Under the pieces are notes generated by a model. The model saw nothing but the letters and a program-made list of their open reading frames with translations, was not told the origin of the DNA and made no database searches. DNA of 24,943 nucleotides from positions 1-24,943 of the forward strand of contig CAWVWF010000024.1 in NCBI GenBank assembly GCA_963933885.1. Reading direction: 5' to 3'. Within the stretch, counting starts at the first letter, position 1; each line of letters opens with the position of its first letter. The position numbers and the translations under genes were made by a program. This stretch comes from CAWVWF01 sp963933885. Lineage in GTDB: Bacteria; Bacteroidota; Bacteroidia; Flavobacteriales_C; GCA-002722245. Positions 9,590-18,789 of the stretch are shown piece after piece.

Positions 9590-10411
9590 ATGACTAACAG
9601 TATTCCATTAACTATTCTAACTAATTTCTTTGATTGGAAAGATGCTTTGGATATTCTTTTGGTTTCTGTTTTACTATACCAACTTCACAAGATTATAAAA
9701 GGAACAGTTGCAGTAAATGTTTTTATTGGAATTATTCTAATCTACCTTTTTGGATTGATTGTAGAAGCTGCTCAAATGAAGCTATTGAGTACAATTGTAA
9801 GACAAGTTTTAGGTGTTGGAGCAATCGCATTAATTATTCTTTTCCAGCAAGAAATAAGAAAATTCTTGATATTAATAGGGATAAAAAGCTACAATTCTAC
9901 ACAAGCGAAATGGTTGTTTAATTTAATTCCATTTTTCAGAAAGAAAAGTACTTTAAGCTCTAAATACAAACCTATAATTAATGCTTGCTACAATATGAGT
10001 ACTACCCATACTGGAGCATTAATAGTTTTAGGAAACAGTAGTGATTTATCTTTTTACACATCTACAGGAGATATTATTAACGCTAATGTTAATGTTAGAT
10101 TAATCGAAAATATTTTCTTTAAAAACTCACCGCTTCATGATGGTGCCGTTATTATTGAAAAGGATAAAATTGTTGCTGCACGATGTGTTCTTCCTGTAAC
10201 TGAAAACGAAGAATTCCCTCCACATTTAGGAATGAGACATAGAGCTGCTGCTGGTATTTCAGAATTATCTGATTGTATTGTACTAATTGTTTCTGAAGAA
10301 AGTGGAACAGTTGGTTATTCTAAAAACGGAAAGCTTTATACTAATATATCTAAGGAAGAACTAACTCAGGTGTTGAGTAAAGATTTCAAATCGGAACTTC
10401 TCTCTAACTAA
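9590..10411 (+). CDS. cdaA: Diadenylate cyclase CdaA (c-di-AMP synthase)
   Basis: A 273-residue membrane-bound DAC-domain enzyme that makes the second messenger c-di-AMP from two ATP. Three hydrophobic helices (about residues 20-30, 42-60 and 68-86) precede the catalytic domain, in the usual CdaA layout. The active-site DGA motif is at 184-186 (LHDGAVII) and RHR at 216-218 (GMRHRAAAG), followed by SEESGTVGY. Both catalytic motifs are intact, so it should be active. No CdaR-type regulator gene is adjacent, which is common outside Firmicutes. It follows folP on the same strand by 48 bases and may be co-transcribed; a TATATTTA just before the ATG is a near-match to the -7 element and could give a second promoter. 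c-di-AMP generally controls osmolyte and potassium balance and envelope homeostasis. Confidence 0.95.
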   Translation: MTNSIPLTILTNFFDWKDALDILLVSVLLYQLHKIIKGTVAVNVFIGIILIYLFGLIVEAAQMKLLSTIVRQVLGVGAIALIILFQQEIRKFLILIGIKSYNSTQAKWLFNLIPFFRKKSTLSSKYKPIINACYNMSTTHTGALIVLGNSSDLSFYTSTGDIINANVNVRLIENIFFKNSPLHDGAVIIEKDKIVAARCVLPVTENEEFPPHLGMRHRAAAGISELSDCIVLIVSEESGTVGYSKNGKLYTNISKEELTQVLSKDFKSELLSN

Positions 10412-10432
10412 TTAATTTTCTGAATTTTAAGC

Positions 10433-10476
10433 AAAAAAAATATCCCCATCTGGAACTGATGAGGATAAAGCTTTTT
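10433..10476 (-). terminator. Intrinsic terminator, better matched on the minus strand
   Basis: A 10-bp stem (10441-10450 with 10458-10467) closes a 7-base loop. The minus-strand RNA has all ten pairs, one a G-U wobble, and is followed at once by eight U (the A run at 10433-10440). The plus-strand RNA has a C-A mismatch at the same place and a weaker tail, with five U starting four bases after the stem. It may serve cdaA on the plus strand, but the wobble and the U8 tract favour a minus-strand transcript ending here. Confidence 0.6.
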
Positions 10477-10640
10477 GATTTCACAAAAAGCGAAACTATG
10501 AGTAACTACCTTGCATATTACTCTACGACAGCAATTAGAAAAAAGCCCATCCTTATCGCTCAATAACTTAAAATTAGCGGTGAACGAATTAAGAAACGAG
10601 CCAGGATTATCATTTGGAATCCAGCTAATTTTTAGAACGA
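10433..10640 (-). ncRNA. Candidate structured RNA in a 346-base gene-free gap
   Basis: The gap between cdaA and the hybrid kinase (10412-10757) has no convincing gene. It holds several inverted repeats beside the terminator: a 7-bp GCTTTTT/AAAAAGC hairpin (10470-10491), a 6-bp GAGTAA/TTACTC hairpin (10500-10523), and a 9-bp AAAATTAGC/GCTAATTTT helix (10570-10578 with 10624-10632) that encloses a 5-bp GGATT/AATCC hairpin (10604-10622). A further 7-bp CAGGTTT/AAACCTG pair lies at 10692-10722. The minus-strand terminator suggests the RNA is read from high to low coordinate, but I found no exact promoter and recognise no family (not tmRNA, RNase P, SRP or a known riboswitch). The 5' end is unknown. 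A structured leader of the kinase mRNA on the plus strand is the alternative. Confidence 0.3.
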
Positions 10641-10757
10641 TCTGTTTTAAGGTGCCATAATCATTTTTTATCTTAGAAATAAATTAGTTTACAGGTTTGA
10701 TAATACACGAAACAAAAACCTGAGTTATTGTGTACTATACGTGCACTACTATTTGTA

Positions 10758-13619
10758 ATGAAAGAAAAAGACAATTTACTTCATCTTCGAAAAGAGATTG
10801 AAAGCCTAAAAAAAGAAAACCTCCATTTAAAAGGAAAGATAAAAGATGTTTTCAGCACTGTTTCTCATGGGAAACCGACAGTATACTCTACGTTTAACTC
10901 AGACGAAACATTAGAAAACCTTTTAAATTTATTCTCTGAATTAGAATCAAAAAAAGCCCTTTTAGATCAAAACCTCCAAGCATTAGATTCCGTTAATGAT
11001 GGAATAGCAATATTTGATAAAGATGGATTTTTAGTGTTTTCTAATAAATCGTTTCCAAAAGTTTTTCGGTTATCTTCTCAAAATTTAATTGGTAAACATT
11101 GGAGAGAAATTTTTAAAGGCGAAATAGAGTCCTCAATTAGATCATTACTTAGAGAAGTAAATCATAATTATGCTGTTCACAAGGAAGTAGTTATTCCATA
11201 TAAAAACGAAAGCATCTTTGTATCATCCTCTATCCATCCATTAGAAAATGGTGATTTTTTAATCAATGTTAAAGATGTTACTAGAGAAAAAGAAAAGCTA
11301 CATAAAATTCAAGAACAAGCTTTACTTTTAAAATCATCAGGAGAATTCATAGGAATTTGTAATTCTAAATTTGAATTTACTTTTCTAAATGATTCAGCGA
11401 TAAATTTATTTTCCATTCACAATGACTGGAAAGGCATGAAGTTCAGCGACTTTCTTCTTAATGGAAAAGTATTGGAAAAAGAAATAATCCCGAAGCTAAA
11501 GGAACGAAAAGGGTGGATTGGTGAATTAAATGTAAAAACGAAAAATAGAACATTCCCAATTGGTTGTGAAATAATGCCATTTCAAGCAACTCAGCTATCC
11601 AAAGGAGGTTACTATATAATACTGCGAGATATCACAGAAAGAAAACAAGCAATAAAAAAGCTTGTTGATGCAAAAGATGCTGCTGAAAACAACATGAAAA
11701 TCCGCCAGCAGTTCTTAGCGAATATGAGCCACGAAGTTCGTACTCCAATGAATGCAATAATTGGATTATCAAGCCTATTGTTAGATGGTACTTTAAAAGG
11801 GAAACAAAAACAATTTGCAGACTCTATAAAACTCTCAGCTGAAAACTTATTGGTTATTTTAAACGACATTTTAGATATTTCGAAAATGGAAAGTGGTAAA
11901 TTATCAATTGAGAAAGTATCTTTTGACTTTTACCAGTTAATAGAAGGTGTTAGATCTATTTTTGTTCATAAAATAGAAGATAAAGGAATAAAGTTCATAA
12001 TCAACATTGAAGAAGAGATTCCTGATTTTTTAATTGGTGATCCAACAAGACTTAATCAGATTTTATTGAATCTGATTAGTAATGCTGTGAAGTTCACTGA
12101 CAAAGGACATATTTCTTTAAATATAAAAGCTGTTACAAACAGTCAATCTGAAACAACACTTCAATTTGAAGTTGAAGACACAGGGTTAGGTATAGCAAAA
12201 GAAAACTTAGAAAAAATATTCAATGTTTTCACTCAAGAATCCTCTAATACAGCTAGGTTATTTGGAGGTACTGGACTTGGATTAGCAATAGTTAAACAGC
12301 TAATAGGAATACAAAATGGAAAAATAAATGTTCGATCAATTATAAATAAAGGAAGTGTTTTTACGGCTGAAATAAAATACGGAATACCTAAAGTTCAACT
12401 TGAACAACCTAAAGAATTTAATGAAGATTTTCAACTATCTAAATTAAAAGAGGCAAGAATCATAATGGCTGAGGATTACCCTATGAATCAACTTCTGGCT
12501 AAAAGCTTGTTTGATAAATGGGGACTTCATTTAACTATCGTAGAAAACGGAAAGGAACTGCTTAACGACTTAAATACGAACACATATGATATAATATTAA
12601 TGGACATCCAAATGCCAGAAATGGATGGTTTAGAGGCAACTCGAAAACTTAGACAAAGAGGTATTAGAACTCCAGTTATTGCAATTACAGCTCATGCTTT
12701 TGCTGAAGAACAAGAACAATGCATTAAATCAGGAATGAATGATTTTATTTCAAAACCATTTAAGGAAAAAGATTTAAAAGAAAAACTGATTACATTTTTA
12801 CATTTAAAACCTGATGATATTCAAACCATTAGGAAACATACCCCTACTCCAATATCCAATGACATAAGCTACTTCAAACTTAACTATATTAAAGAGATGG
12901 GAGCAGGTGATAAAAGATTCACTATTGACATGCTTGAAATGTTTCTCCAACAAGTACCTAAATCATTAAACGATATTATTAAAGCTTTAAATCAAGGAAA
13001 TAAAAAAGAAATATCAAAATACGCACATACCTTACAATCCTCTTTCGAAATTATTGAACGATCAGATGTAAAGTCGGATTTAAAAAGACTTGAACTGTGG
13101 GGGAAAGAAATAGAACCATTAGACAATCCTATAGGTGAACTTGAGTCTATTATAGAGAAATCTAAATTGATTATCCAAGCTGTTTCTGATTATCTTGGTA
13201 AGGTTGTAAATACTAGCTTCACTCCTATTGAAATGGTTTATAATACGAACACCTTAAGTGAGGTAATTATAAACTTCAGAAAAATAAATGAGCTAGCAGT
13301 AGGTGATAATAATTTCATTAGAGAAATGCTAAACTTATACGTTTCACAAACCTCTGGTCAATTAGAAGTGATAAGTCAACTTTGTAAAAAAGGAGACCAC
13401 TTTGAAGCAAGTACTATATTTCACAACATGATCGCATCGTTTGATTTAATTGGATGCGAAAACTTAATGAACTCTTCTAGAAGGTTGGAAAACCTTACTA
13501 TCAATAATGAGAAGTCAAAAAACTTAGACACTATGATAGATCAGTTTATCACGCTTACCAAATCTACTTTCGAGATTGTAAAAACAAAAGCAAATGAAGA
13601 ATTCAAGATTAAGCTTTAA
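10758..13619 (+). CDS. Soluble hybrid histidine kinase with REC and two HPt domains
   Basis: 953 residues from the ATG at 10758; an upstream TTG at 10728 is in frame but unlikely. No membrane helix or signal peptide is seen, so it is cytoplasmic. Domains in order: N-terminal coiled coil (about 3-70), PAS (75-180), second PAS ending GYYIILRDITERK (190-300), HisKA with phospho-acceptor H325 in FLANMSHEVRTPMNAI, HATPase with N442 in NLISNAVKFTD, DTGLGI and GGTGLGLA, receiver (565-680) with D616 in LMDIQMPEMDG and conserved Lys in ISKPF, then two HPt-like four-helix units with H757 in YAHTLQSSF and H889 in FHNMIASF. A complete phosphorelay is thus in one chain. No response regulator is adjacent, so the output partner is unknown. 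It converges on the small membrane gene with a 4-base overlap of 3' ends. Confidence 0.93.
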   Translation: MKEKDNLLHLRKEIESLKKENLHLKGKIKDVFSTVSHGKPTVYSTFNSDETLENLLNLFSELESKKALLDQNLQALDSVNDGIAIFDKDGFLVFSNKSFPKVFRLSSQNLIGKHWREIFKGEIESSIRSLLREVNHNYAVHKEVVIPYKNESIFVSSSIHPLENGDFLINVKDVTREKEKLHKIQEQALLLKSSGEFIGICNSKFEFTFLNDSAINLFSIHNDWKGMKFSDFLLNGKVLEKEIIPKLKERKGWIGELNVKTKNRTFPIGCEIMPFQATQLSKGGYYIILRDITERKQAIKKLVDAKDAAENNMKIRQQFLANMSHEVRTPMNAIIGLSSLLLDGTLKGKQKQFADSIKLSAENLLVILNDILDISKMESGKLSIEKVSFDFYQLIEGVRSIFVHKIEDKGIKFIINIEEEIPDFLIGDPTRLNQILLNLISNAVKFTDKGHISLNIKAVTNSQSETTLQFEVEDTGLGIAKENLEKIFNVFTQESSNTARLFGGTGLGLAIVKQLIGIQNGKINVRSIINKGSVFTAEIKYGIPKVQLEQPKEFNEDFQLSKLKEARIIMAEDYPMNQLLAKSLFDKWGLHLTIVENGKELLNDLNTNTYDIILMDIQMPEMDGLEATRKLRQRGIRTPVIAITAHAFAEEQEQCIKSGMNDFISKPFKEKDLKEKLITFLHLKPDDIQTIRKHTPTPISNDISYFKLNYIKEMGAGDKRFTIDMLEMFLQQVPKSLNDIIKALNQGNKKEISKYAHTLQSSFEIIERSDVKSDLKRLELWGKEIEPLDNPIGELESIIEKSKLIIQAVSDYLGKVVNTSFTPIEMVYNTNTLSEVIINFRKINELAVGDNNFIREMLNLYVSQTSGQLEVISQLCKKGDHFEASTIFHNMIASFDLIGCENLMNSSRRLENLTINNEKSKNLDTMIDQFITLTKSTFEIVKTKANEEFKIKL

Positions 13620-13783
13620 TCTTCACTTCCTAATTTCTTATACAACCAATATGCCGCTGCAACTAAGGCAAGTAACAATGCTATATTTAAAATCCATCCA
13701 AATATCTTAAATATATACATTGACAAGAAGTAAAGTACTACACCTAATAATATCCAATAACCTAATTTCTTTAACTCTTTCAT
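13616..13783 (-). CDS. 55-residue two-helix membrane protein coupled to the AAA+ ATPase
   Basis: The ATG at 13783 shares one base with the stop of the AAA+ gene (TAATG arrangement), the same arrangement used by tpiA/prmA here, so translation is probably coupled. The product starts MKELKKLGYW, has one hydrophobic helix at about 9-26 and a second at about 28-46, and ends with a charged tail KKLGSED. Positive residues at both ends and a short turn around KIFGW suggest a hairpin with both ends in the cytoplasm. I recognise no family. Its position as last gene of the PspA/flotillin/AAA+ block suggests a membrane anchor or small regulator of that machine; this is inference. The reading frame ends exactly where the convergent kinase ends, which supports it being real. 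It is short enough to be missed by gene callers. Confidence 0.7.
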   Translation of the reverse strand: MKELKKLGYWILLGVVLYFLSMYIFKIFGWILNIALLLALVAAAYWLYKKLGSED

Positions 13784-16700
13784 TAGTCAACTCCGTTTAA
13801 ACCGTTTTCAATAACTTCTTTTAATGACTTTAATCCTAGATTAAACTCATCCATTTCCAATAATATTTTCCCCATATTATCTCCTCCTACACCGTTGTAT
13901 TTGTTGTTTTTCTTAAATTGATCAACAATAGAATTCCAACGATCTAATTCCTCTTCACTTTGATAACCAGTTAAAGATTTAAACTTTAACAAGTTTGATT
14001 CTGCGTTAGATGTTAAAGTCTGTGATTCACTTTCATAATGTGCCATAAGAATCTCCTCAAGTTCCTCATCATTCATTATAGGGACAATCTTCGCAGAAAT
14101 CTTATTCATATCCCTATAAGAACCCTGTAATTTAAAAACTGGCTCTAAACGATATTCATCAGCTTGCGCTGCAGATTCAATATATTGTTGATTCACTTTC
14201 AAGATAACATCTCTTGCTACAAAAAGCTTCTTCAAAACACTTGTAATCTCTGTAATATCATCAGATGTAATATTACTTTCTAAATGTAAATTCTCACTAT
14301 TTCCTGTTTCTGCGAACTCAATTAAACTATATAAATCTTGCTGACTTTTTGAAGACAGCTTACTCAACACAGAATTACTCGTTAAACAGTTTTCAACATA
14401 AGACAACTTAAATGCTCTCTCTGACCCTCCTAGTATATCCCCAAGGTTATAAGTATCAGCCCTATTCGTTAACATATCTGGAATTTGAAACTTATCTCCA
14501 CTTTCAGTATATGGGTTCCCCGCCATTACAACACAGACTTTCTTACCTCTTAGATCATAAGTTTTAGATTTACCTTTATAAACTCCTTCTATTTTTCTTT
14601 GTCCATCACAAAGAGAAATAAATTTTTGCAAAAACTCTGGATTACAATGCTGAATATCATCAAGATATATCATTACATTATCTCCCATTTCAAAAGCCAA
14701 GTTCAACTTTTTCAATTCATCTCTTGTTGCTGAATTATCTGCTAAAGCTGGATCAATTGAAGTAATCGAATGCCCTAAAGCAGGACCATTGATTTTCATG
14801 AAAATCAAACCAAGTCTTGAAGCTACATATTCCATTAATGTAGTTTTTCCATAACCTGGAGGTGAAATCAATAACAACATCCCCATTAAATCGGTACGTT
14901 TATTCTCTCCTGCCTCTCCTATTTGTTTCGCAAGATTATCTCCAATAATAGGAAGATACACTTCATTAATTAATCGGTTTCTAACAAATGAACTTAAAAC
15001 TCTTGGTTTAAATTCGTCCAGTTTAAGTGTTTCCTTAAAATCTGAAACTAATGTTTTCTTTAAATCTAAAAAAGCCTTGTAGTTTGGTACTTCAATATTC
15101 TCAAAAACTGTTAATTGCGTAACAAAATCTATAAACTTAAATGATAGTTCACCATTTATAACTTTTGAATGTTCTCCAACCAAACCAGAAACAATCGTTC
15201 CTGTTTCAACATTTGAAACCTGAGAAACTTCGTAGCTATTATCCATTACCAACAAAGTCGTTTCTAAACAAACCCCTGCATCTTCAAAAGAAATTGAATC
15301 AGCATAAGAATCTACCCATTTCTTAACGAATACAAACTTATCTACATTCGTTTCTGCGAGTTTCTTTAAAGAATTTAAATACGTTTCTTTATGTTTTCCG
15401 TTTACTAAGAACTTATTGAATTCATCTTTGAATTCCCAAGCCTTATGATCAATTACAAATTTTGAATTAGATTTCAATTCTTCAAAAAGGTAATTAGCAG
15501 AATCAATAGATTCATCTTGAAGTAATTCTTTCCCTGCTGCAAAAACATCAATTTGAAGACTAATATTTGTAATCAAATCATCCATTTCATTACTTGTTGG
15601 AAAAACAGACAATAACAATGAAAGAGATTTAATCTTATCTGAAATCACTTTTCTCTGCTCTTCGTTTAATCCGTATTTCCAGAACAACTGTGCTTTAACT
15701 CTGCTCTCATTCGAGAAACGAAGCAAACCAATAGACTGATTTAACTCAATCAACTTCCTTAATATTTTTGCAGCATCAAAATCATGAACACCTTTCAAAT
15801 AACCTTCTTCATATCTAGACGCCATTCTTTTTTGAACAAAATCAAGTAATTCTTCTTCTGAAAAATGAAGCGTATCCTCATGATCTCCTGCCTCAATTTC
15901 TTTAAATAAACTGAAGGCTAAAAATTCTGAACGGTAAACAGTCTTATTTTCTGAAGGTAAATGAAGTGACCAATAATCTTTGAACTGATAAAATGCTTCA
16001 TCTTCTAACTTATCATAAAAGTTAGTTCCTGTTAAGTGAAAATACATTTCATCCCCTTTGGGTACTATTGTTAAGTCCAACGGTTGAGTATTAACTGAAA
16101 ACTTACGCTTCCCGAAAGAGATAATATTTTCTCCATCAACAAAAAGCTCTTTTCTATCCTTTAATTGTCTGATTGAGTCTTCTTGAGTAGATTTTAATTT
16201 ACTCTGAATTTCATCTGCTTTCACAGAGTCTTTCATTTCAATCAATTGCTTTACAATATCACGAACTTTATCAACCATGATATCACTCGCTAAGTAAGAA
16301 TTGATTTCAGACACTGAATCCATCTGAGACAATTTATTCTTTACTCCTTTTAAAATCCTATTCGCAGAATTTAATAATGCACTCGATTTCTTGTTGAATT
16401 GCTCTAAAACCTGAGCCTTCTTAGTTTCGAAGATATTATAAACTTCTTCTCGCTTTTGGATAACAGTTTCTATAAACTCAGGAAAATCAGAAAATCTTCC
16501 TTCTAATTCTTCAAGCTTAACCATTACCTTATTCAAATACTCATCACACTTTTCTTGTGTATCACTTATATCTATATAATTCCCGAGACTCTGCTCTACT
16601 AATTTTATTTGTGCGGCAAACTCAGACTTTCCTTCTTTAAGCATAAGAGATTTTTTAATACCTCTTAACTTTGATCTAAGTTGATTGAACTTACTATATA

Positions 16701-18666
16701 TTTTAGATATATTATCTACAATTTTTGTTGTTTGAGTTGTATCCTTAATCTTTAAATTAGATACTACATCAATCAACATTTCAAGCTCACCTGCCGTCTT
16801 ATTAATATCTTCATTTACATTGTCGCATGTTTGTACTTTAAGCACCTTAGCAATCTCCCCCTCAATCGTTAATACCTTATCAGAATATGGATTAAGAGAT
16901 TCTTTTTTCAATAAGAACTGAATACAACGTTCACTTTGAGTTTCGTTTAGCTTTGAAAGAATCTCTTCATAACCTTCAATTTTTTCTAGATCTGCATATC
17001 TAAGGTCTCTTAAACTTATTGCTTCACCACGAAGATTTCTAATAACAGATAAGACTTCAACAAAGTCATGAATTTTATCGTAATTACTAGACTTTAATTT
17101 CTTAATAAGATTATCTAGCTTTAAAAACACTTCACCAGAAACCTCGTTTGTATTCTTCCTCGCTCTAACTACTTTATCAAATTCGTCTATTGCAAGTTCT
17201 GCTGTAGACTTAATTTCTTCAATAGATTCTGATATGTTAAAAGCTTCAGATTTGTTTAACCAATAATAGGAATCCAATACATCCGTAGAGAGCTTCTTAA
17301 TATCATAATACAAGTCTTGATAGTTCTCATCTTTCTTTAAAAGACCAACTAACTCATTCCCTTCAGACATTGCTTTAACAACATCTTTATTTCCAATTTT
17401 ATACAAATAATTACTTGTATCTCCTGAGTCAGCAATACCTGCTTCAGTATATGGAGTTTGCCAAATTTGAATTACATGATGTTTCTGAGGATCTTCATCT
17501 GCTGAAAAATAACACAATGAACCATCATCGAAAAATGAGTAACCACTACAAATAATTGGCTTAGCTGCTTTTTGACTTATAATATTATATGAAAACAAAC
17601 TATATGTCCCTGTACTTTCTTGATAGAACACAAATAAGTTATCTTCTCCATTTGGAGACACAATTTTTTTATCAAAGCCAACCCCTTCAATATCTAACTC
17701 AAAAGTTTTAGAAGCTCCATTTTGTAAATAGAATCCATTAGGGAAAATTACACCTTGATCATCTGGCAATAACAAACATGCTGTTTCAATAGCATCAACA
17801 CGAACAACTGTGCTCAGTTTTTCATTAAAAATAAAATACCTAGCGTTTTCTTGATAGGGTTTTATTTTTAATAAAATGATACTTCCTAAATCAACATAAT
17901 GATAATCTGCATCATCTAAAGTTTGATCCTTATTATCAACAGCTTCAGAATAAATTCCTTTACCATCATTTGTATTATCTTCAATTTTTATGGTTAAATC
18001 GCCTTTTATAGTTTCTACAAATACACGATCTAAAATAGACACATGTGGTTCTTCACCTGCTCTATGTGCATCTCTTGTTACTTTCTCCCATTCAAACTCA
18101 TGTTGAGATGGATTTACAACTTCATGATCAAATCTACTTCCTATATAAGTAAGTGAATCATCTTCATTTACTTGCCATTTAAATGCTTTAAAATCAGAAG
18201 CAGACTTTCCAATCTGGAAAATCATAAATAAGAAAGGGCCTATCTCTACAAACTTTGTAAATACAGTTGTTTTATAGTACTTATAAACGTCCTGAAATTC
18301 CTTTTCAAATTCAGTATTATTAATTAACTCTAAAGTCTCTTCTTTGAAATTCTCATTATAAGTGTAAATGCTAAAAACATCTTTAGGTAGTACTTCAGAC
18401 CTTAAACCAACAAAAACATTATATCCGAAAATAAACTTGTTTCCAACAGGAATCATATCCCTAGGAACACAGTTGTTTTGAGTATTAATTCTTTCGGTAG
18501 CAATTAACTTAGTTTCAATTGAACCAAAGACTTCTTTCCTAGAAACATTTAATTTCTCAAGTTTTTCAGAAAGAGAAACAGCACCATCAGAAAGTCTTTT
18601 TCTCAAAACTTCGTAAGTACCACTCGCTATATTTACTTCTGGATTTTCTGTAGAATTATCAGCCAT
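13783..18666 (-). CDS. Giant DUF3686-type AAA+ ATPase with long coiled coil
   Basis: 1627 residues from the ATG at 18666 (MADNSTENPE); an in-frame TTG at 18714 lies in the leader and is unlikely. Residues about 10-460 form a beta-rich region that fits the DUF3686 N-terminal domain. About 480-850 is helical coiled coil, followed by a mixed region to 1215. The AAA+ module lies near 1225-1530: Walker A SPPGYGKTT (K1274), Walker B VMIYLDDIQH (D1336, D1337), sensor 1 N1384 in VVMAGNPY, a probable arginine finger R1402 in NRAD and a sensor-2-like GSYRD. Such proteins are often named 'DNA repair ATPase', but the flotillin and PspA neighbours argue for membrane work. It lies 123 bases after flotillin behind a strong hairpin. 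A remodeller of PspA or flotillin assemblies is inference. Confidence 0.9.
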   Translation of the reverse strand: MADNSTENPEVNIASGTYEVLRKRLSDGAVSLSEKLEKLNVSRKEVFGSIETKLIATERINTQNNCVPRDMIPVGNKFIFGYNVFVGLRSEVLPKDVFSIYTYNENFKEETLELINNTEFEKEFQDVYKYYKTTVFTKFVEIGPFLFMIFQIGKSASDFKAFKWQVNEDDSLTYIGSRFDHEVVNPSQHEFEWEKVTRDAHRAGEEPHVSILDRVFVETIKGDLTIKIEDNTNDGKGIYSEAVDNKDQTLDDADYHYVDLGSIILLKIKPYQENARYFIFNEKLSTVVRVDAIETACLLLPDDQGVIFPNGFYLQNGASKTFELDIEGVGFDKKIVSPNGEDNLFVFYQESTGTYSLFSYNIISQKAAKPIICSGYSFFDDGSLCYFSADEDPQKHHVIQIWQTPYTEAGIADSGDTSNYLYKIGNKDVVKAMSEGNELVGLLKKDENYQDLYYDIKKLSTDVLDSYYWLNKSEAFNISESIEEIKSTAELAIDEFDKVVRARKNTNEVSGEVFLKLDNLIKKLKSSNYDKIHDFVEVLSVIRNLRGEAISLRDLRYADLEKIEGYEEILSKLNETQSERCIQFLLKKESLNPYSDKVLTIEGEIAKVLKVQTCDNVNEDINKTAGELEMLIDVVSNLKIKDTTQTTKIVDNISKIYSKFNQLRSKLRGIKKSLMLKEGKSEFAAQIKLVEQSLGNYIDISDTQEKCDEYLNKVMVKLEELEGRFSDFPEFIETVIQKREEVYNIFETKKAQVLEQFNKKSSALLNSANRILKGVKNKLSQMDSVSEINSYLASDIMVDKVRDIVKQLIEMKDSVKADEIQSKLKSTQEDSIRQLKDRKELFVDGENIISFGKRKFSVNTQPLDLTIVPKGDEMYFHLTGTNFYDKLEDEAFYQFKDYWSLHLPSENKTVYRSEFLAFSLFKEIEAGDHEDTLHFSEEELLDFVQKRMASRYEEGYLKGVHDFDAAKILRKLIELNQSIGLLRFSNESRVKAQLFWKYGLNEEQRKVISDKIKSLSLLLSVFPTSNEMDDLITNISLQIDVFAAGKELLQDESIDSANYLFEELKSNSKFVIDHKAWEFKDEFNKFLVNGKHKETYLNSLKKLAETNVDKFVFVKKWVDSYADSISFEDAGVCLETTLLVMDNSYEVSQVSNVETGTIVSGLVGEHSKVINGELSFKFIDFVTQLTVFENIEVPNYKAFLDLKKTLVSDFKETLKLDEFKPRVLSSFVRNRLINEVYLPIIGDNLAKQIGEAGENKRTDLMGMLLLISPPGYGKTTLMEYVASRLGLIFMKINGPALGHSITSIDPALADNSATRDELKKLNLAFEMGDNVMIYLDDIQHCNPEFLQKFISLCDGQRKIEGVYKGKSKTYDLRGKKVCVVMAGNPYTESGDKFQIPDMLTNRADTYNLGDILGGSERAFKLSYVENCLTSNSVLSKLSSKSQQDLYSLIEFAETGNSENLHLESNITSDDITEITSVLKKLFVARDVILKVNQQYIESAAQADEYRLEPVFKLQGSYRDMNKISAKIVPIMNDEELEEILMAHYESESQTLTSNAESNLLKFKSLTGYQSEEELDRWNSIVDQFKKNNKYNGVGGDNMGKILLEMDEFNLGLKSLKEVIENGLNGVD

Positions 18667-18746
18667 GCTTATCAAAATATACTGTATCTCTCTTTCATAT
18701 CGAATGAAAAACAAACACTACACTTATTAATAAAAGAAATTGAAAT

Positions 18747-18776
18747 AATAGGGTTCGATTAATCTCGAACCCTATT
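18747..18776 (-). terminator. Perfect 12-bp hairpin between flotillin and AAA+ genes
   Basis: AATAGGGTTCGA and TCGAACCCTATT (18747-18758 and 18765-18776) pair perfectly around a 6-base loop, 14 bases after the flotillin stop. On the minus strand the tail is ATTTCAATTTCTTTT, only moderately U-rich, so it may act as a leaky terminator or an mRNA-end stabiliser rather than a full stop. It would lower expression of the very large ATPase relative to the upstream genes. Confidence 0.6.
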
Positions 18777-18789
18777 TAATTATTTAGAA

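Noticed and set aside
10456..10496. CTGATGAG followed by CGAAAC, resembling the core of a hammerhead ribozyme.
   Set aside because: The only helix between the two boxes leaves seven unpaired bases after CTGATGA, no stem III partner with a UH cleavage site is visible, and the first box is part of the terminator stem.
10498..10566. A 22-codon frame (MSNYLAYYSTTAIRKKPILI...) in the gap after cdaA.
   Set aside because: Very short, overlaps a hairpin, has no ribosome site or recognised leader-peptide pattern.
10741..10746. A second GTGCAC directly before the kinase, like the core of the dyad at 22856-22861.
   Set aside because: The flanks are not symmetric and about two copies of this hexamer are expected by chance in a window of this size and composition.
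10728..10757. TTG start that would add ten residues to the hybrid kinase.
   Set aside because: The ATG at 10758 begins the coiled coil directly; the extra residues (CTIRALLFV) look like translated promoter region.
18667..18714. Sixteen extra N-terminal residues on the AAA+ ATPase from an in-frame TTG.
   Set aside because: They lie in the leader, begin with a rare start codon, and the ATG at 18666 opens a clearly different, polar N-terminus.
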